Of a stretch of DNA of 64,000 bases, positions 7,834-15,674 are shown one piece after another. Every line of letters starts with the position of its first letter. Within the stretch, counting starts at the first letter, position 1. A model generated the notes under the pieces. That model saw nothing but the letters and a program-made list of their open reading frames with translations, ran no database searches and was not told the origin of the DNA. The position numbers were made by a program, and so were the translations under genes. This DNA is from Acidiferrum sp963771295 (GTDB lineage: Bacteria > Acidobacteriota > Terriglobia > Acidiferrales > UBA7541): positions 372,001 to 436,000 of the forward strand of contig CAVYTB010000014.1 in assembly GCA_963771295.1 (NCBI GenBank). The letters are read 5' to 3'.

Positions 7834-9468
7834 TTAATACGATCCTCCCATACCTCCGCCATAGCCTCCTGCACCGGCCGCAACCGCCTTTTCTTCTCCC
7901 TTGAACTCGGCGATCAGAACTTCCGTTGTTAGCATCAATGAGACGATTGAGGCAGCATTCTGGAGTGCCAGACGCGTGACCTTTGCTGGATCAATCACAC
8001 CGTCCTTGACCAGGTCGCCGAACTCACCGGTCTCCGCGTTGAAGCCAAAGTTTTCCTCCTTCGATTCGCGCACGCGTCCCACAACCAGCGCACCTTCGTG
8101 CCCTGCGTTCTGGGCGATCTGGCGCATGGGTTCTTCTAGCGCTCGCTTTACGATGTTCACTCCGATGGCTTCATCATCGTGGAGCTTGAGCTTCTCCAGG
8201 GCTGGCAAGCAGCGCAGAAGAGCAGTACCGCCGCCGGCGACAATACCTTCTTCAACGGCTGCACGCGTAGCGTGCATGGCGTCTTCAACGCGAGCCTTCT
8301 TCTCCTTTAGCTCGGTTTCAGTTGCCGCACCCACCTTGATGACCGCGACGCCGCCAACCAGTTTGGCCAGGCGCTCCTGAAGCTTTTCCTTATCGTAGTC
8401 CGATGTAGTTTCTTCGATTTGCACACGGAGCTGCCGGATTCGGCCTTCTACCTCGCTGGACTTGCCCGCGCCGGCGATAATGGTGGCGTTGTCCTTGTCG
8501 ATGGTCACTTTTTTGGCGCTGCCCAGCTCATCGATTTTCACGTTCTCGAGCTTGATGCCGAGGTCCTCGGTGATGGCCTTCCCACCGGTAAGAATGGCGA
8601 TGTCTTCCAGCATGGCCTTGCGGCGATCTCCGAAGCCGGGGGCTTTTACGGCAGCGCACTGCAGCGTACCGCGCAGCTTATTCACTACCAGGGTGGCCAA
8701 GGCTTCGCCTTCGACCTCCTCGGCGATGATCAGCAGGGGCTTGCTCATTTTGGCTGTCTGCTCAAGCAAGGGTAGGAGGTCCTTCATCGAGCTGATTTTC
8801 TTTTCGTGGATCAAAATGCGAACATCTTCGAGCACGCACTCCATGCGCTCTGGATCAGTGACGAAATACGGTGAAAGGTAGCCACGGTCGAATTGCATGC
8901 CCTCGACTACTTCCAGGGTAGTCTCCATCGTTTTGGATTCTTCCACGGTGATAACCCCATCCTTGCCAACCTTCTTCATGGCTTCGGCGATGATGCTGCC
9001 AACCTGCTTGTCGGTGTTGGCACTGATTGTGCCGACCTGCACGATCATCTCGCCCTTCACCTCGCGGGAGAACTTCTTGATCTCTCCCACGGCAACTTCA
9101 ACGGCCTTATCGATGCCGCGCTTAAGCGCCATCGGGTTGGCACCCGCGGCCACTGTTCGTACACCCTCACGGAAGATTGCTTGGGCCAGCACCGTGGCAG
9201 TAGTGGTGCCGTCGCCAGCCACATCCGAGGTCTTGGACGCAACCTCGCGTACCATCTGTGCACCCAGGTTCTCGAGCGGGTCCTTCAGCTCGATCTCCTT
9301 TGCCACCGTCACGCCGTCTTTTGTGATGATGGGTGCCCCGAACTTCTTCTCGATTACGGCATTACGCCCCTTCGGGCCGAGCGTGATCTTTACAGCGTCA
9401 GCCAGAATGTTGACGCCGCGCAAAATCGCCTGACGCGAATTTTCACCAGTTACTATTTGTTTTGCCAT
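7834..9468 (-). CDS. groL: Chaperonin GroEL (60 kDa)
   Basis: The 544-residue protein is full length for GroEL. It forms the double-ring cage that refolds proteins with ATP and GroES. Visible hallmarks are MAKQIVTGENSRQAILRGVN, TLGPKGRNAVIEKKFG, the nucleotide-binding DGVTVAKEIEL and AGDGTTTATVLAQ (catalytic Asp), VVEGMQFDRGYLSPYF in the apical region, AAVKAPGFGDRRK, and a Gly-Met-rich tail (GGYGGGMGGSY). It follows groES by 63 bases in the usual order. It is surrounded by mobile and hypothetical genes, so it may be a second, accessory groESL copy rather than the main one. I found no CIRCE-type repeat upstream. Confidence 0.97.
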   Translation of the reverse strand: MAKQIVTGENSRQAILRGVNILADAVKITLGPKGRNAVIEKKFGAPIITKDGVTVAKEIELKDPLENLGAQMVREVASKTSDVAGDGTTTATVLAQAIFREGVRTVAAGANPMALKRGIDKAVEVAVGEIKKFSREVKGEMIVQVGTISANTDKQVGSIIAEAMKKVGKDGVITVEESKTMETTLEVVEGMQFDRGYLSPYFVTDPERMECVLEDVRILIHEKKISSMKDLLPLLEQTAKMSKPLLIIAEEVEGEALATLVVNKLRGTLQCAAVKAPGFGDRRKAMLEDIAILTGGKAITEDLGIKLENVKIDELGSAKKVTIDKDNATIIAGAGKSSEVEGRIRQLRVQIEETTSDYDKEKLQERLAKLVGGVAVIKVGAATETELKEKKARVEDAMHATRAAVEEGIVAGGGTALLRCLPALEKLKLHDDEAIGVNIVKRALEEPMRQIAQNAGHEGALVVGRVRESKEENFGFNAETGEFGDLVKDGVIDPAKVTRLALQNAASIVSLMLTTEVLIAEFKGEEKAVAAGAGGYGGGMGGSY

Positions 9469-9531
9469 GGAACTTCACCCTCCTAGGTGATCGAACTTCC
9501 TACTCCATCGAAAGCTCTTGGATCCGAGCAA

Positions 9532-9852
9532 CTACTTCTTGCCGGATGCTGCTTTTGCCATGGCGCTGACTTTCACCAGGATTTCCTCCTCATGGAGGAT
9601 CAGGTACTCCTGGTCGTCGATCTTGATGTCGTTGCCAGTGTATTTGCCGAACAAGATTCGGTCACCGATCTTCACGTCGAGCGGGACACGATGGCCTTTT
9701 TCCATCTTGCCGGCACCGATGGCCATTACTTCGCCCTCGTGGGGCTTTTCTTTAGCCGTATCGGGGATAATGATTCCGCCCTTCGCGGTTTCTTTCTCTT
9801 CCAGTCTGCGTACCAGGACACGGTCATGCAGGGGAGTTATATTCACGGTCAT
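9532..9852 (-). CDS. groS: Co-chaperonin GroES (10 kDa)
   Basis: The 106-residue protein begins MTVNITPLHDRVLVRRLEE and contains the mobile loop (KETAKGGIIIPDTAKEKPHE), the beta-hairpin roof and the C-terminal EEILVKVSAMAKAASGKK. It caps the GroEL ring. I start at ATG 9852 because family members begin at this point and GGAGG lies 11 bases upstream; the longer frame to 9924 would only add a non-conserved leader. The stop of the upstream gene is at 9924, so the spacing suggests co-transcription with the hypothetical genes 9924-11090 or a promoter within the 71-base gap. Confidence 0.95.
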   Translation of the reverse strand: MTVNITPLHDRVLVRRLEEKETAKGGIIIPDTAKEKPHEGEVMAIGAGKMEKGHRVPLDVKIGDRILFGKYTGNDIKIDDQEYLILHEEEILVKVSAMAKAASGKK

Positions 9853-9923
9853 TTTTCTTTCAACCTCCATTCGATTTATTCCAGAAACTCGGCATGGAAC
9901 TCTTTGTGACTCCAGCGCCATCA

Positions 9924-10607
9924 CTACGGGCGAAAACTCTGCAGATTCTTCAGTCGCGCCAGGGCAAGTTCATCGGCTTCCTTCTTCTGACGATCGGCTT
10001 CCTTTTGTGGGCCCTGTTGCTCTTCCAGCTTTATGGCTTTGGCAATGGCCTCATCGGCTGCGGCATTTGTCTGCAGGGAATACATGATAAGCGTAAAGCC
10101 ATTCACTAAATAGGAACGACTGAGCGTTAGAGAGTATTTGGCATCTTCCCAATGAGCGACGACCTTCTCTTCCGGACCACCCCGTCGTTCACCCGTCGAT
10201 AAGTCAATTTCTGTCACGGGATCTATCGGGGGACCGTACTTGGCCGCGATCGACTGCATCAGATCTTCGGCCGTGAGTCCTTCAATCGCGCTGCGATCAT
10301 AGGTTGCGGACATCCTGTAGAGCTGACCGTTGCAGAAAGTGAAGAGAATCTCCCGCACGCTGTCCGCTTGATAGGAGTTTCCGGGTAGCATTGGCAGCCA
10401 CCAAGTCAGTTCCTGGATCAGCGCAGGTTGGCTATGAAGAGTTTTTACATCGGCCATCTTCATGTCGGTCTGCTTCAACACGGCAGCCGAACTCATCCCA
10501 AAGGAGAAGCCCCGATATTGGGACAGGTCCTGGGCATGGAGCAACAGCGGCGTAAAGAGCATGACAATAAGACAAAGAGGTAAACCGCGAATTGTTTTCA
10601 TTTTCAT
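9924..10607 (-). CDS. Exported protein of unknown function
   Basis: The 227-residue protein has a signal peptide (MKMKTIRGLPLCLIVMLFTPLLLHAQ, cleavage after AQ). The mature part (DLSQYRGFSFGMSSAAVLKQ) is reminiscent of secreted proteins that start with a 'YRGFxFGM' strand, followed by VREILFTFCNGQLYRM and a C-terminal coiled-coil-like basic/acidic helix (KEADRQKKEADELALARL). No family assigned. It is a periplasmic candidate. It lies 15 bases downstream of the next gene on the same strand and 71 bases upstream of groES. Confidence 0.7.
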   Translation of the reverse strand: MKMKTIRGLPLCLIVMLFTPLLLHAQDLSQYRGFSFGMSSAAVLKQTDMKMADVKTLHSQPALIQELTWWLPMLPGNSYQADSVREILFTFCNGQLYRMSATYDRSAIEGLTAEDLMQSIAAKYGPPIDPVTEIDLSTGERRGGPEEKVVAHWEDAKYSLTLSRSYLVNGFTLIMYSLQTNAAADEAIAKAIKLEEQQGPQKEADRQKKEADELALARLKNLQSFRP

Positions 10608-10622
10608 ATCTCCTACGAATTC

Positions 10623-11090
10623 TTAAGAACTTGGAATCAGGGTCGTGTATTGCCTTTTAGCCATTTCTCCACTTAGAGGGGCAGGTATTCGCGGGACAGA
10701 ATCCTTTGCGGGGACCAGGCCAATGCCTCGTTGGATGTGGCGAAAATGTGCCGTAACACCTATAAAAGGAATGCCGAGGAACCGTTTCGAAATGATTTTC
10801 GTGACTTCCAGGGAGTTAAACTTCTGCCCCTCCTGTTTCGCCAGGATACGCTTGACTGCCCTGCGCAGGGTTCCTAGCCCCTCACGACCAAGGGCGATTG
10901 CCCCGATTTCGCCTGCCAAATAGAAGAAGTACCACTTCGCTTCTTCGATTTTTCGACCAAGTTCGTACCCATCGAGATTTCTGACTTCTCTCCAGCCAGG
11001 CAAGAAAGCTTCACTTTCGATCGGCAGGTTTGCCGGCAAAGGTGTGTCTTCCCTAATCAGAATGGTCCTTGCTCTATTAGTGTCTAGCAT
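10623..11090 (-). CDS. Conserved hypothetical protein, intact paralog of the remnant at 6873-7088
   Basis: The 155-residue soluble protein reads MLDTNRARTILIREDTPLPA, PIESEAFLPGWREVRNLDGY, EEAKWYFFYLAGEIGAIALG, then TLRRAVKRILAKQEGQKFNS and KRFLGIPFIGVTAHFRHIQ. The alternation of LDGYELGRKI and W-FF motifs suggests a compact alpha/beta domain. I cannot name its family or function. A decayed copy lies about 3.5 kb away beside the IS element, which indicates a small local gene family. It is upstream of, and probably co-transcribed with, the exported protein and possibly groESL. Confidence 0.7.
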   Translation of the reverse strand: MLDTNRARTILIREDTPLPANLPIESEAFLPGWREVRNLDGYELGRKIEEAKWYFFYLAGEIGAIALGREGLGTLRRAVKRILAKQEGQKFNSLEVTKIISKRFLGIPFIGVTAHFRHIQRGIGLVPAKDSVPRIPAPLSGEMAKRQYTTLIPSS

Positions 11091-11186
11091 TTGAGTTGTC
11101 CATAGCCACGTGACGTTAGAGTTGCCACGCGTAAAGCCTTCTGCCGTTCACCAAACCCGCAATGCGTTTCCCTTCTGCTGGACAAC

Positions 11187-11215
11187 TTGAGGGGCGGAGT
11201 TATTCCGCCCCTCAA
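11187..11215. terminator. 12-bp perfect inverted repeat, possible transcription terminator
   Basis: TTGAGGGGCGGA pairs perfectly with TCCGCCCCTCAA around the 5-base loop GTTAT. It lies just after the stop of the leftward 11234-11554 gene and before the start of the leftward 11090 gene. No T-run follows on either strand, so an intrinsic terminator is only possible. Confidence 0.45.
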
Positions 11216-11233
11216 CGAAACGACCTGCCGACT

Positions 11234-11554
11234 TCAGACTGCTACGGCAGCGGCGATCTTGTGGAACGTCGAGTTAGCGACGTCATAGGTTTCAACCTGA
11301 GCAGCTCCCTCAACTACTCTGGCGAGGATCTTCGTCACTTCTGGGTAGCTCCCGCGGTTGTATGCCTCGGCGTTCTCCGCTTTGTCCCACAAACTGATCG
11401 CAAACGCTTCCGTACCGCCCTGGCCAACGAACGTGATTTCGTCCTGGAATCCTTTCTGTTTTCGAAGCAGAGGGAGGATGTCCTTCTCCAACCTCTGGGT
11501 AAACTCTGCAACACTATTGGGTTTCAGATGCATATAAACTCTACGTGCAAACAT
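11234..11554 (-). CDS. Antibiotic biosynthesis monooxygenase-like (ABM) domain protein
   Basis: From ATG 11554 the product is 106 residues: MFARRVYMHLKPNSVAEFTQ, LEKDILPLLRKQKGFQDEIT, then TEAFAISLWDKAENAEAYNR and a short tail. This is the ferredoxin-like ABM/Dabb style: an opening strand, a helix with DILPLLRKQKGF, and a WDKAENAEAY strand-helix. Such proteins dimerise and range from quinol monooxygenases to heme-degrading enzymes; no catalytic residue can be assigned here. ATG 11554 has AAGGAG six bases upstream; the longer frame to 11647 would read through the operator region. It is divergent from the XRE regulator. Confidence 0.7.
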   Translation of the reverse strand: MFARRVYMHLKPNSVAEFTQRLEKDILPLLRKQKGFQDEITFVGQGGTEAFAISLWDKAENAEAYNRGSYPEVTKILARVVEGAAQVETYDVANSTFHKIAAAVAV

Positions 11555-11638
11555 GACACTCTCCTTGGTTCCCGATGCCAAGGGGGGCGATTCAGATAAC
11601 CAACATTGGTTCAGATATTCTGACGTCTCCCTCAGTCT

Positions 11639-11717
11639 GTTAACCATATTGAGTTAATTCACTTGACGTGTCAAGCGGAATCTGGGATTATTTTCTTGAT
11701 TAATCAAATGTAGTTAA
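11639..11717. promoter_or_regulatory. Divergent control region with palindromes and a repeated motif
   Basis: Between two divergent genes lie: GTTAACCATATTGAGTTAA (11639-11657) and a related copy ATTAATCAAATGTAGTTAA (11699-11717), matching at 14 of 19 positions; CTTGAC-GT-GTCAAG (11662-11675); and the perfect palindrome TTGATTAATCAA (11696-11707). A sigma-70-like -35 TTGACG sits in the second motif, with a GATTAT -10 after 16 bases. The arrangement suits autoregulation by the XRE protein, with operators over the -35 and start site. Confidence 0.5.
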
Positions 11718-11733
11718 CCCAGCGGAGGTAACT

Positions 11734-12612
11734 GTGGATCTGTGTCTAGTGATCAAACGACGGCTTGAAAAATTGGGGCTTGAACAGAGGGATCTGGCCG
11801 CCGCCGCCGAAGTTACGGAGTCCTACATTTCACAGTTGCTGACTCGGAAGAAATCGCCTCCCGCGCCTGGCCGAACAGATATTTACGACAAGATGGGAAA
11901 GTTCTTGAAACTCCCGAGCGGCAAGTTGGCGAAGCTGGCTGAGCACCAGCGTAAGGAAGAATTGAAGAGAAACCTGGGGGACCCACCCAAGCCCTTGTTT
12001 AAAGAAGTTCGAGAGTTGATTCTCCGCAAGTGCGCACCCGCCAAAGAAAAACAAATACGGGTCATTTTTGAGAAGCAACCGTTCGGCGAACTCGAGCGCC
12101 TCGTCACACAAAAGCTTTTGGACGTGATCAAGAAGGTCGCCAAAGAAGAATTGAACAGTGAAAACTGGCTCCACTTGGTGGCCCGACTCGCCGGCCGAAG
12201 CTATGAACAAATGCGGGTCACCCTCCTTGAGTTCCTGGACACGGATGTCTTCAGCTTGTCGCATGAAAACTGTGTTTCCTTCCTGGATCCACTGATTGAA
12301 TCCTGGGACGTCGATCTAGCGACCTTCGGTATGGAAATTGTGCTAAATCGGAGAATAGCCTCGGGGGATCCTAGGAGATTTGAGTTTGTTGAAACGAGAT
12401 CTGAACAACCAGAGGAAGAGCCGGGGTTCAGAGAATTCCTTAATGATAGTTCGCTCAGCGGGACTGCCACCAAGGAAGAAATAGAGTTGCTAAGGAATCT
12501 GAGGTTCAACGGAAAACGCCCCACTTCAATCTATTATTACCGAGAATTGCAGAGCCTCAGAGACCCGCTCCATTTTCGTGCGGAAAATCGGTCGTCGATG
12601 AAGAATTCTTGA
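11734..12612 (+). CDS. XRE-family helix-turn-helix regulator with a large C-terminal domain
   Basis: The 292-residue protein starts at GTG 11734 (GGAGG five bases upstream). Residues 1-60 form a Cro/C1-type HTH: MDLCLVIKRRLEKLGLEQRD, LAAAAEVTESYISQLLTRKK. The rest (residues 90-260) is a charged alpha-helical domain (ELILRKCAPAKEKQIRVIFE, GELERLVTQKLLDVIKKV) that I do not recognise; it may sense a ligand or partner. The gene is divergent from the ABM-domain gene across a 180-base region rich in palindromes, so it is probably its own regulator and may control that gene. Codon use is more AT-rich than in the housekeeping genes, in line with the accessory setting. Confidence 0.8.
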   Translation: MDLCLVIKRRLEKLGLEQRDLAAAAEVTESYISQLLTRKKSPPAPGRTDIYDKMGKFLKLPSGKLAKLAEHQRKEELKRNLGDPPKPLFKEVRELILRKCAPAKEKQIRVIFEKQPFGELERLVTQKLLDVIKKVAKEELNSENWLHLVARLAGRSYEQMRVTLLEFLDTDVFSLSHENCVSFLDPLIESWDVDLATFGMEIVLNRRIASGDPRRFEFVETRSEQPEEEPGFREFLNDSSLSGTATKEEIELLRNLRFNGKRPTSIYYYRELQSLRDPLHFRAENRSSMKNS

Positions 12613-12733
12613 CGAAATGAGTGTTAACGAGGCCTGAATAATTCTTGCCAGCGGGCTTGGTTTTAGACTTTAAATCCTGAGGATTCTGAGCCAATGGCGA
12701 GGAGAGTTGAAGTGCCGCAACGAGTCGATGATT

Positions 12734-13093
12734 TTACGATCGTTCTCCGTGAATGGGCCGACATGAGTGCCTGTGAATTGAAGGTGTACTGCCTTTGGTG
12801 AAGTACGAAGAAAAAGGGGCTGTTGTTAAGAAGTTTACAAAGTACTGCTTCCCTTTCCGGCGCGGGGTTTCGCCAACGCCTTCTTTGAATTGCTGCAATG
12901 TCTCAATCAGAAGACAGTCCAGTGCGAGCACAGCAAATCCGGCGAAATCTTGCTGGTCAATCGCTTCGGCCGCATCGACAAATCTGGCGTTTAGGCGGCC
13001 TTCCAGAACACGAACTGCGATTGGCCAATCGGATGGAGTAGAGAGATTGGCCATCTTCCAGTTGCTGACGCTGTAGCGCGGCGAGATGTACAT
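12734..13093 (-). CDS. Hypothetical protein, C-terminus possibly altered
   Basis: The 119-residue frame begins MYISPRYSVSNWKMANLSTP and reads through NARFVDAAEAIDQQDFAGFA, VLALDCLLIETLQQFKEGVG with protein-like hydrophobic patterning. The last ~20 residues (STPSIHRHSCRPIHGERS) look out of character, so the gene may be truncated or frameshifted near 12790. I believe related proteins with the same DFAGFxVLALDCLLIETLQQF motif occur elsewhere, but cannot name a family. The ATG at 13093 follows GAGGT. It is convergent with the XRE gene. Confidence 0.5.
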   Translation of the reverse strand: MYISPRYSVSNWKMANLSTPSDWPIAVRVLEGRLNARFVDAAEAIDQQDFAGFAVLALDCLLIETLQQFKEGVGETPRRKGKQYFVNFLTTAPFSSYFTKGSTPSIHRHSCRPIHGERS

Positions 13094-13688
13094 AAGAGAC
13101 CTCTATATTGCTCACGCTGGCGTAACGACCTGACCCAACAGCGAGCTCCTGCGGCGGCCGCCACGACGGGCAACTGCCTGAAACGTGAATCAGAGTTTCA
13201 TGGCGTCAGTTTCTCCCTGTTTGATGACACCTATGTGAAATCAGACGAGTGGCGGAGGTTCGTCGAGGAATGAGTGAAATCGCCTCGACTCCCGATGTGG
13301 GAAGTCTCAACCAGCACTTTGAGTGCGCAATAGTTCTGTCGAAACCATGCAAGATTCGGGTCACTGCTCAGGAAGCAGCCTGCCAGCCTACTCGCCATGT
13401 TGCGGATTGACGAGTATTCGGCTCCAAACCGAGAGGTGTACTTCGTTCGCCCAAGGCTCGCGATTAGAAATGTAAGTTTTCAGAGGCACAACAACGAATC
13501 CGTAGCTGTGGGAATCCGCATGAACTATTACGTTTCCATGACGGCGTTTTTGATACCGGAAAATTTAACCAAAAGAGCTTTTCGTTCAGCGGCTTGCGCA
13601 ACGGCGATTTCACTTCGCATGCCCACGCATTCGGTCGAGAGCCGAATGCTCGACCCAAATTCTTTAAGTGCTTGATGCAAAAGAATTT
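13094..13688. other. 595-bp stretch with only a possible gene remnant
   Basis: A plus-strand frame ending at 13273 closes with ESEFHGVSFSLFDDTYVKSD, EWRRFVEE, which looks like a real protein tail, but it has no start and no recognisable upstream part; it may be a decayed 3' end. From 13274 to 13688 I see no supported gene. The other small frames here read through the tRNA fragment or lack ribosome sites. Confidence 0.3.
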
Positions 13689-13737
13689 TGGCGCCCCGGG
13701 GAGGATTCGAACCTCCAACATTTCGGTTAACAGCCGA
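13689..13737 (-). tRNA. 3' half of a tRNA-Asn(GTT), fragment
   Basis: Read on the minus strand: anticodon arm CGGCTGTTAACCG (anticodon GTT), variable region, T-arm GGAGG-TTCGAAT-CCTCC, then acceptor CCGGGGC, discriminator G and encoded CCA. The 5' half (acceptor, D-arm) is absent: upstream bases read GGCACTTAGATTTTTGACCA instead. Such 3' halves are what is left at one end of elements that integrate into tRNA genes, so this is probably an attachment-site scar. Confidence 0.75.
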
Positions 13738-14359
13738 GGTGGTCAAAAATCTAAGTGCCGCGTCTGGTGTCGCTTACATAAGGCTCGGAGCCAATCTTCT
13801 CTCTTTAGTTGCACCCAATCCTGCACCCAAAGTGTGCTATTGGCAAAGAACCTCAGGCTCCCGTCCGGCGCTTATTGAAGAAGACACAACTCTCAGAGAC
13901 GTAGACTGTCGCCTCCGCTCTCGTTGACTTGGTATTTCTCGCAACCTAAGATGCCCGCAGATACACGGGTTCCAATGATCGTCCACTGACCTGCCTGATT
14001 TTTTAGTCCAGAAGAAGTGTGAGTTTTATATCACCGTGATCGGCCGAAGTGGGTACTGGCCCCCGGACTTCACCACTAGCAACAGAGCACGATGCTCTGG
14101 TCAGCCTTCCAGCAAGCCACACATTAGCGCAAATCGTATTCCGCATTCCCTGACGTTCGGACAGAGGGACAGACTGGCCACTGAATATAAATCCCAATAT
14201 CCCAGACGCATCGTATATCAGTTGACCCTACTGCGCGTTCAGCCTCATCGCTCTAGCCGTGGTGTTCGCCGGAATTCGCATCTGGCGGGCCGCAACTGGA
14301 AAGTAGTGTTCGAAAGTCCTGCAGCCGAATTCGGAAAAATGGGTCCCAGTACGAACTTG
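13738..14359. other. 622-bp stretch without an intact gene; possible recombinase tail
   Basis: On the minus strand between about 13842 and 13782 a short frame ends in HTLGAGLGATKERRLAPSLM then stop, which resembles the end of integrases that sit beside tRNA scars, but an in-frame stop lies just upstream. One copy of a ~26-base direct repeat is at 13986-14011. I see no other gene before the stop of the 14360 gene. Confidence 0.35.
13986..14011 (+). repeat. Direct repeat copy 1
   Basis: CTGACCTGCCTG then ATTTTTTAGTCCAG. It matches 14805-14829 (CTGACCTGCCCG then CGTTTTAATCCAG) at roughly 80 percent. The two copies bracket the DUF6984-like gene. Confidence 0.5.
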
Positions 14360-14761
14360 TCATGAGTCACGGCCGACCCATCCGTCCTTCGGCGCGGCGG
14401 GCATCACCATTAATTCAAAATTCGATGGAGGCGGTATCACTTTCACTGTTACCGCATCCTCTCTGAAAAACTCCAGCTTGACCGGCCTTCCTTCATCGAC
14501 ATGCAGCAACATGTGGACTATCGCACCGTCTTCGTCTTTCCCCTGTGCTTCAACCGGAACTCTCTTGACAACAGGGGCTTGGCCATTAATTCGACTTTCA
14601 AGCTGTAACCCGCCGTCCTCATCGATGGTTCTGACGAGAACATCTCTCAAAAGAGCTGTTAGTTCGCTCTTGCCGGGGAAGTTGGCTTCAAGGAGCCGCG
14701 CTAGAAGTGCTCGCTCAAAGGCTGTCGGTTCACGGAACTGGCTTTCGATTTTCACTTCCAT
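14360..14761 (-). CDS. DUF6984-like conserved hypothetical protein
   Basis: The 133-residue protein reads MEVKIESQFREPTAFERALL, ARLLEANFPGKSELTALLRD, then VRTIDEDGGLQLES and HMLLHVDEGRPVKLEFFRED. The order of an N-terminal FERALLxxLL helix, a central strand pair with ID-DG-L and a final D-xG-xxxLE strand is similar to the DUF6984 family as I remember it; function unknown. It lies within the accessory region, flanked by direct repeats at 13986 and 14805. Confidence 0.6.
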   Translation of the reverse strand: MEVKIESQFREPTAFERALLARLLEANFPGKSELTALLRDVLVRTIDEDGGLQLESRINGQAPVVKRVPVEAQGKDEDGAIVHMLLHVDEGRPVKLEFFREDAVTVKVIPPPSNFELMVMPAAPKDGWVGRDS

Positions 14762-14804
14762 AACGGGCTTCCGCCGCGACCCAAGACAAGTATATGTCTA
14801 ACCC

Positions 14805-14829
14805 CTGACCTGCCCGCGTTTTAATCCAG
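14805..14829 (+). repeat. Direct repeat copy 2
   Basis: CTGACCTGCCCG then CGTTTTAATCCAG; the same orientation as 13986-14011. The 197 bases after it, to 15026, hold no gene that I can support. Confidence 0.5.
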
Positions 14830-15026
14830 TCATAAGTTAACACTATGGGTCTCTTGCATATCCTTTTGGGCCCCACCCGGGTGTGATCGAGACGACCGGC
14901 GTGGGGGAGACGCCTGTCGCGCGGCGGCGACCGCGTACTTTTCCGGTGTCAGGTATGTGCTCGAGCGGGCCGTCGCATGGCAAGATCGGAGAAGAGACTG
15001 GTCCTGAACAAGAGTAGACTTGTGAT

Positions 15027-15500
15027 ATGCGAAAGCGCCTTATCACTCCGACTCCGGAAACTATTCGGACTCGCGAAGAAGGCTGGTTAGACGTCGAGCG
15101 TGCAGCCGTGGTCGAGGTCACGTCGGAAGACAAGGACTTTCCGGTCGAAGCGACCTTCGTCTAGGGAGATGCGCAAGGTTGGCGCGCGGCAGCGCCGGGG
15201 AGTCAGACAATTCGGCTAATCTTCGATCAGCCGCAAACGCTCAAATGCATATCCCTAGTTTTTGAGGAAAACGAGACCCAGCGCACGCAAGAGTTTGCTC
15301 TGTGGTGGTCTCCGGACGGCGGGAAATCGCTCAAAGGAATTGTGCGTCAGCAGTGGAATTTCAGCCCACCCGGGACAATCCGCGAAGTCGAAGAATATCA
15401 AGTGGAGCTGCCAAACGTTTCCGTGCTGGAATTGGTCATCAAGCCGAATATCGGTGGGGGACTCGCCGTCGCGTCGCTGAAGAATTTTCGCTTGTCTTGA
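15027..15500 (+). pseudogene. Conserved hypothetical protein interrupted by one in-frame TAG
   Basis: The frame starts MRKRLITPTPETIRTREEGW, LDVERAAVVEVTSEDKDFPV, EATFV, then TAG at 15162-15164, and continues without shift as GDAQGWRAAAPGSQTIRLIF, DQPQTLKCISLVFEENETQR, ... QWNFSPPGTIREVEEYQVEL to TGA at 15500. The whole 157-codon reading frame is otherwise intact and protein-like; I believe close relatives have a Ser or similar residue at the stop. It reads like a small beta-rich protein; no function known. One nonsense mutation is the simplest explanation. Confidence 0.65.
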
Positions 15501-15674
15501 CCGTCCAGGACTTGGTATTCAACGTAGCTGCAATTCTGATGCCGGTTGTCTCGCGAATCGCGGGATGGCCGGCGCTCTTCTTTGTCGGCACAATTCGATG
15601 TTCAAGAGCGTTGCCTCCCAAGGGTCGCGGCTCTCTTTCTGTTCGTGCTGCCTCCGCGGTGGTAGAATCCTCGC

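Noticed and set aside
9853..9923. CIRCE operator upstream of groES
   Set aside because: I looked for TTAGCACTC-N9-GAGTGCTAA and found no match in the gap or nearby.
12694..12801. Short plus-strand frame MARRVEVPQRVDDF...
   Set aside because: It has 35 codons, overlaps the opposite 12734-13093 gene, and has no clear family or ribosome site.
13594..13927. Plus-strand frames reading GAPGRIRTSN or APRGGFEPPT
   Set aside because: These are the well-known artefact translations that run through a tRNA T-arm and anticodon arm; they come from the tRNA-Asn fragment.
14843..15133. Minus-strand 96-residue frame
   Set aside because: It is antisense to the amber-interrupted gene starting at 15027, with low-complexity residues.
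15162..15164. Pyrrolysine at the in-frame TAG
   Set aside because: No pylT/pylS is in the window and pyrrolysine is rare outside methylamine users; a nonsense mutation is much simpler.
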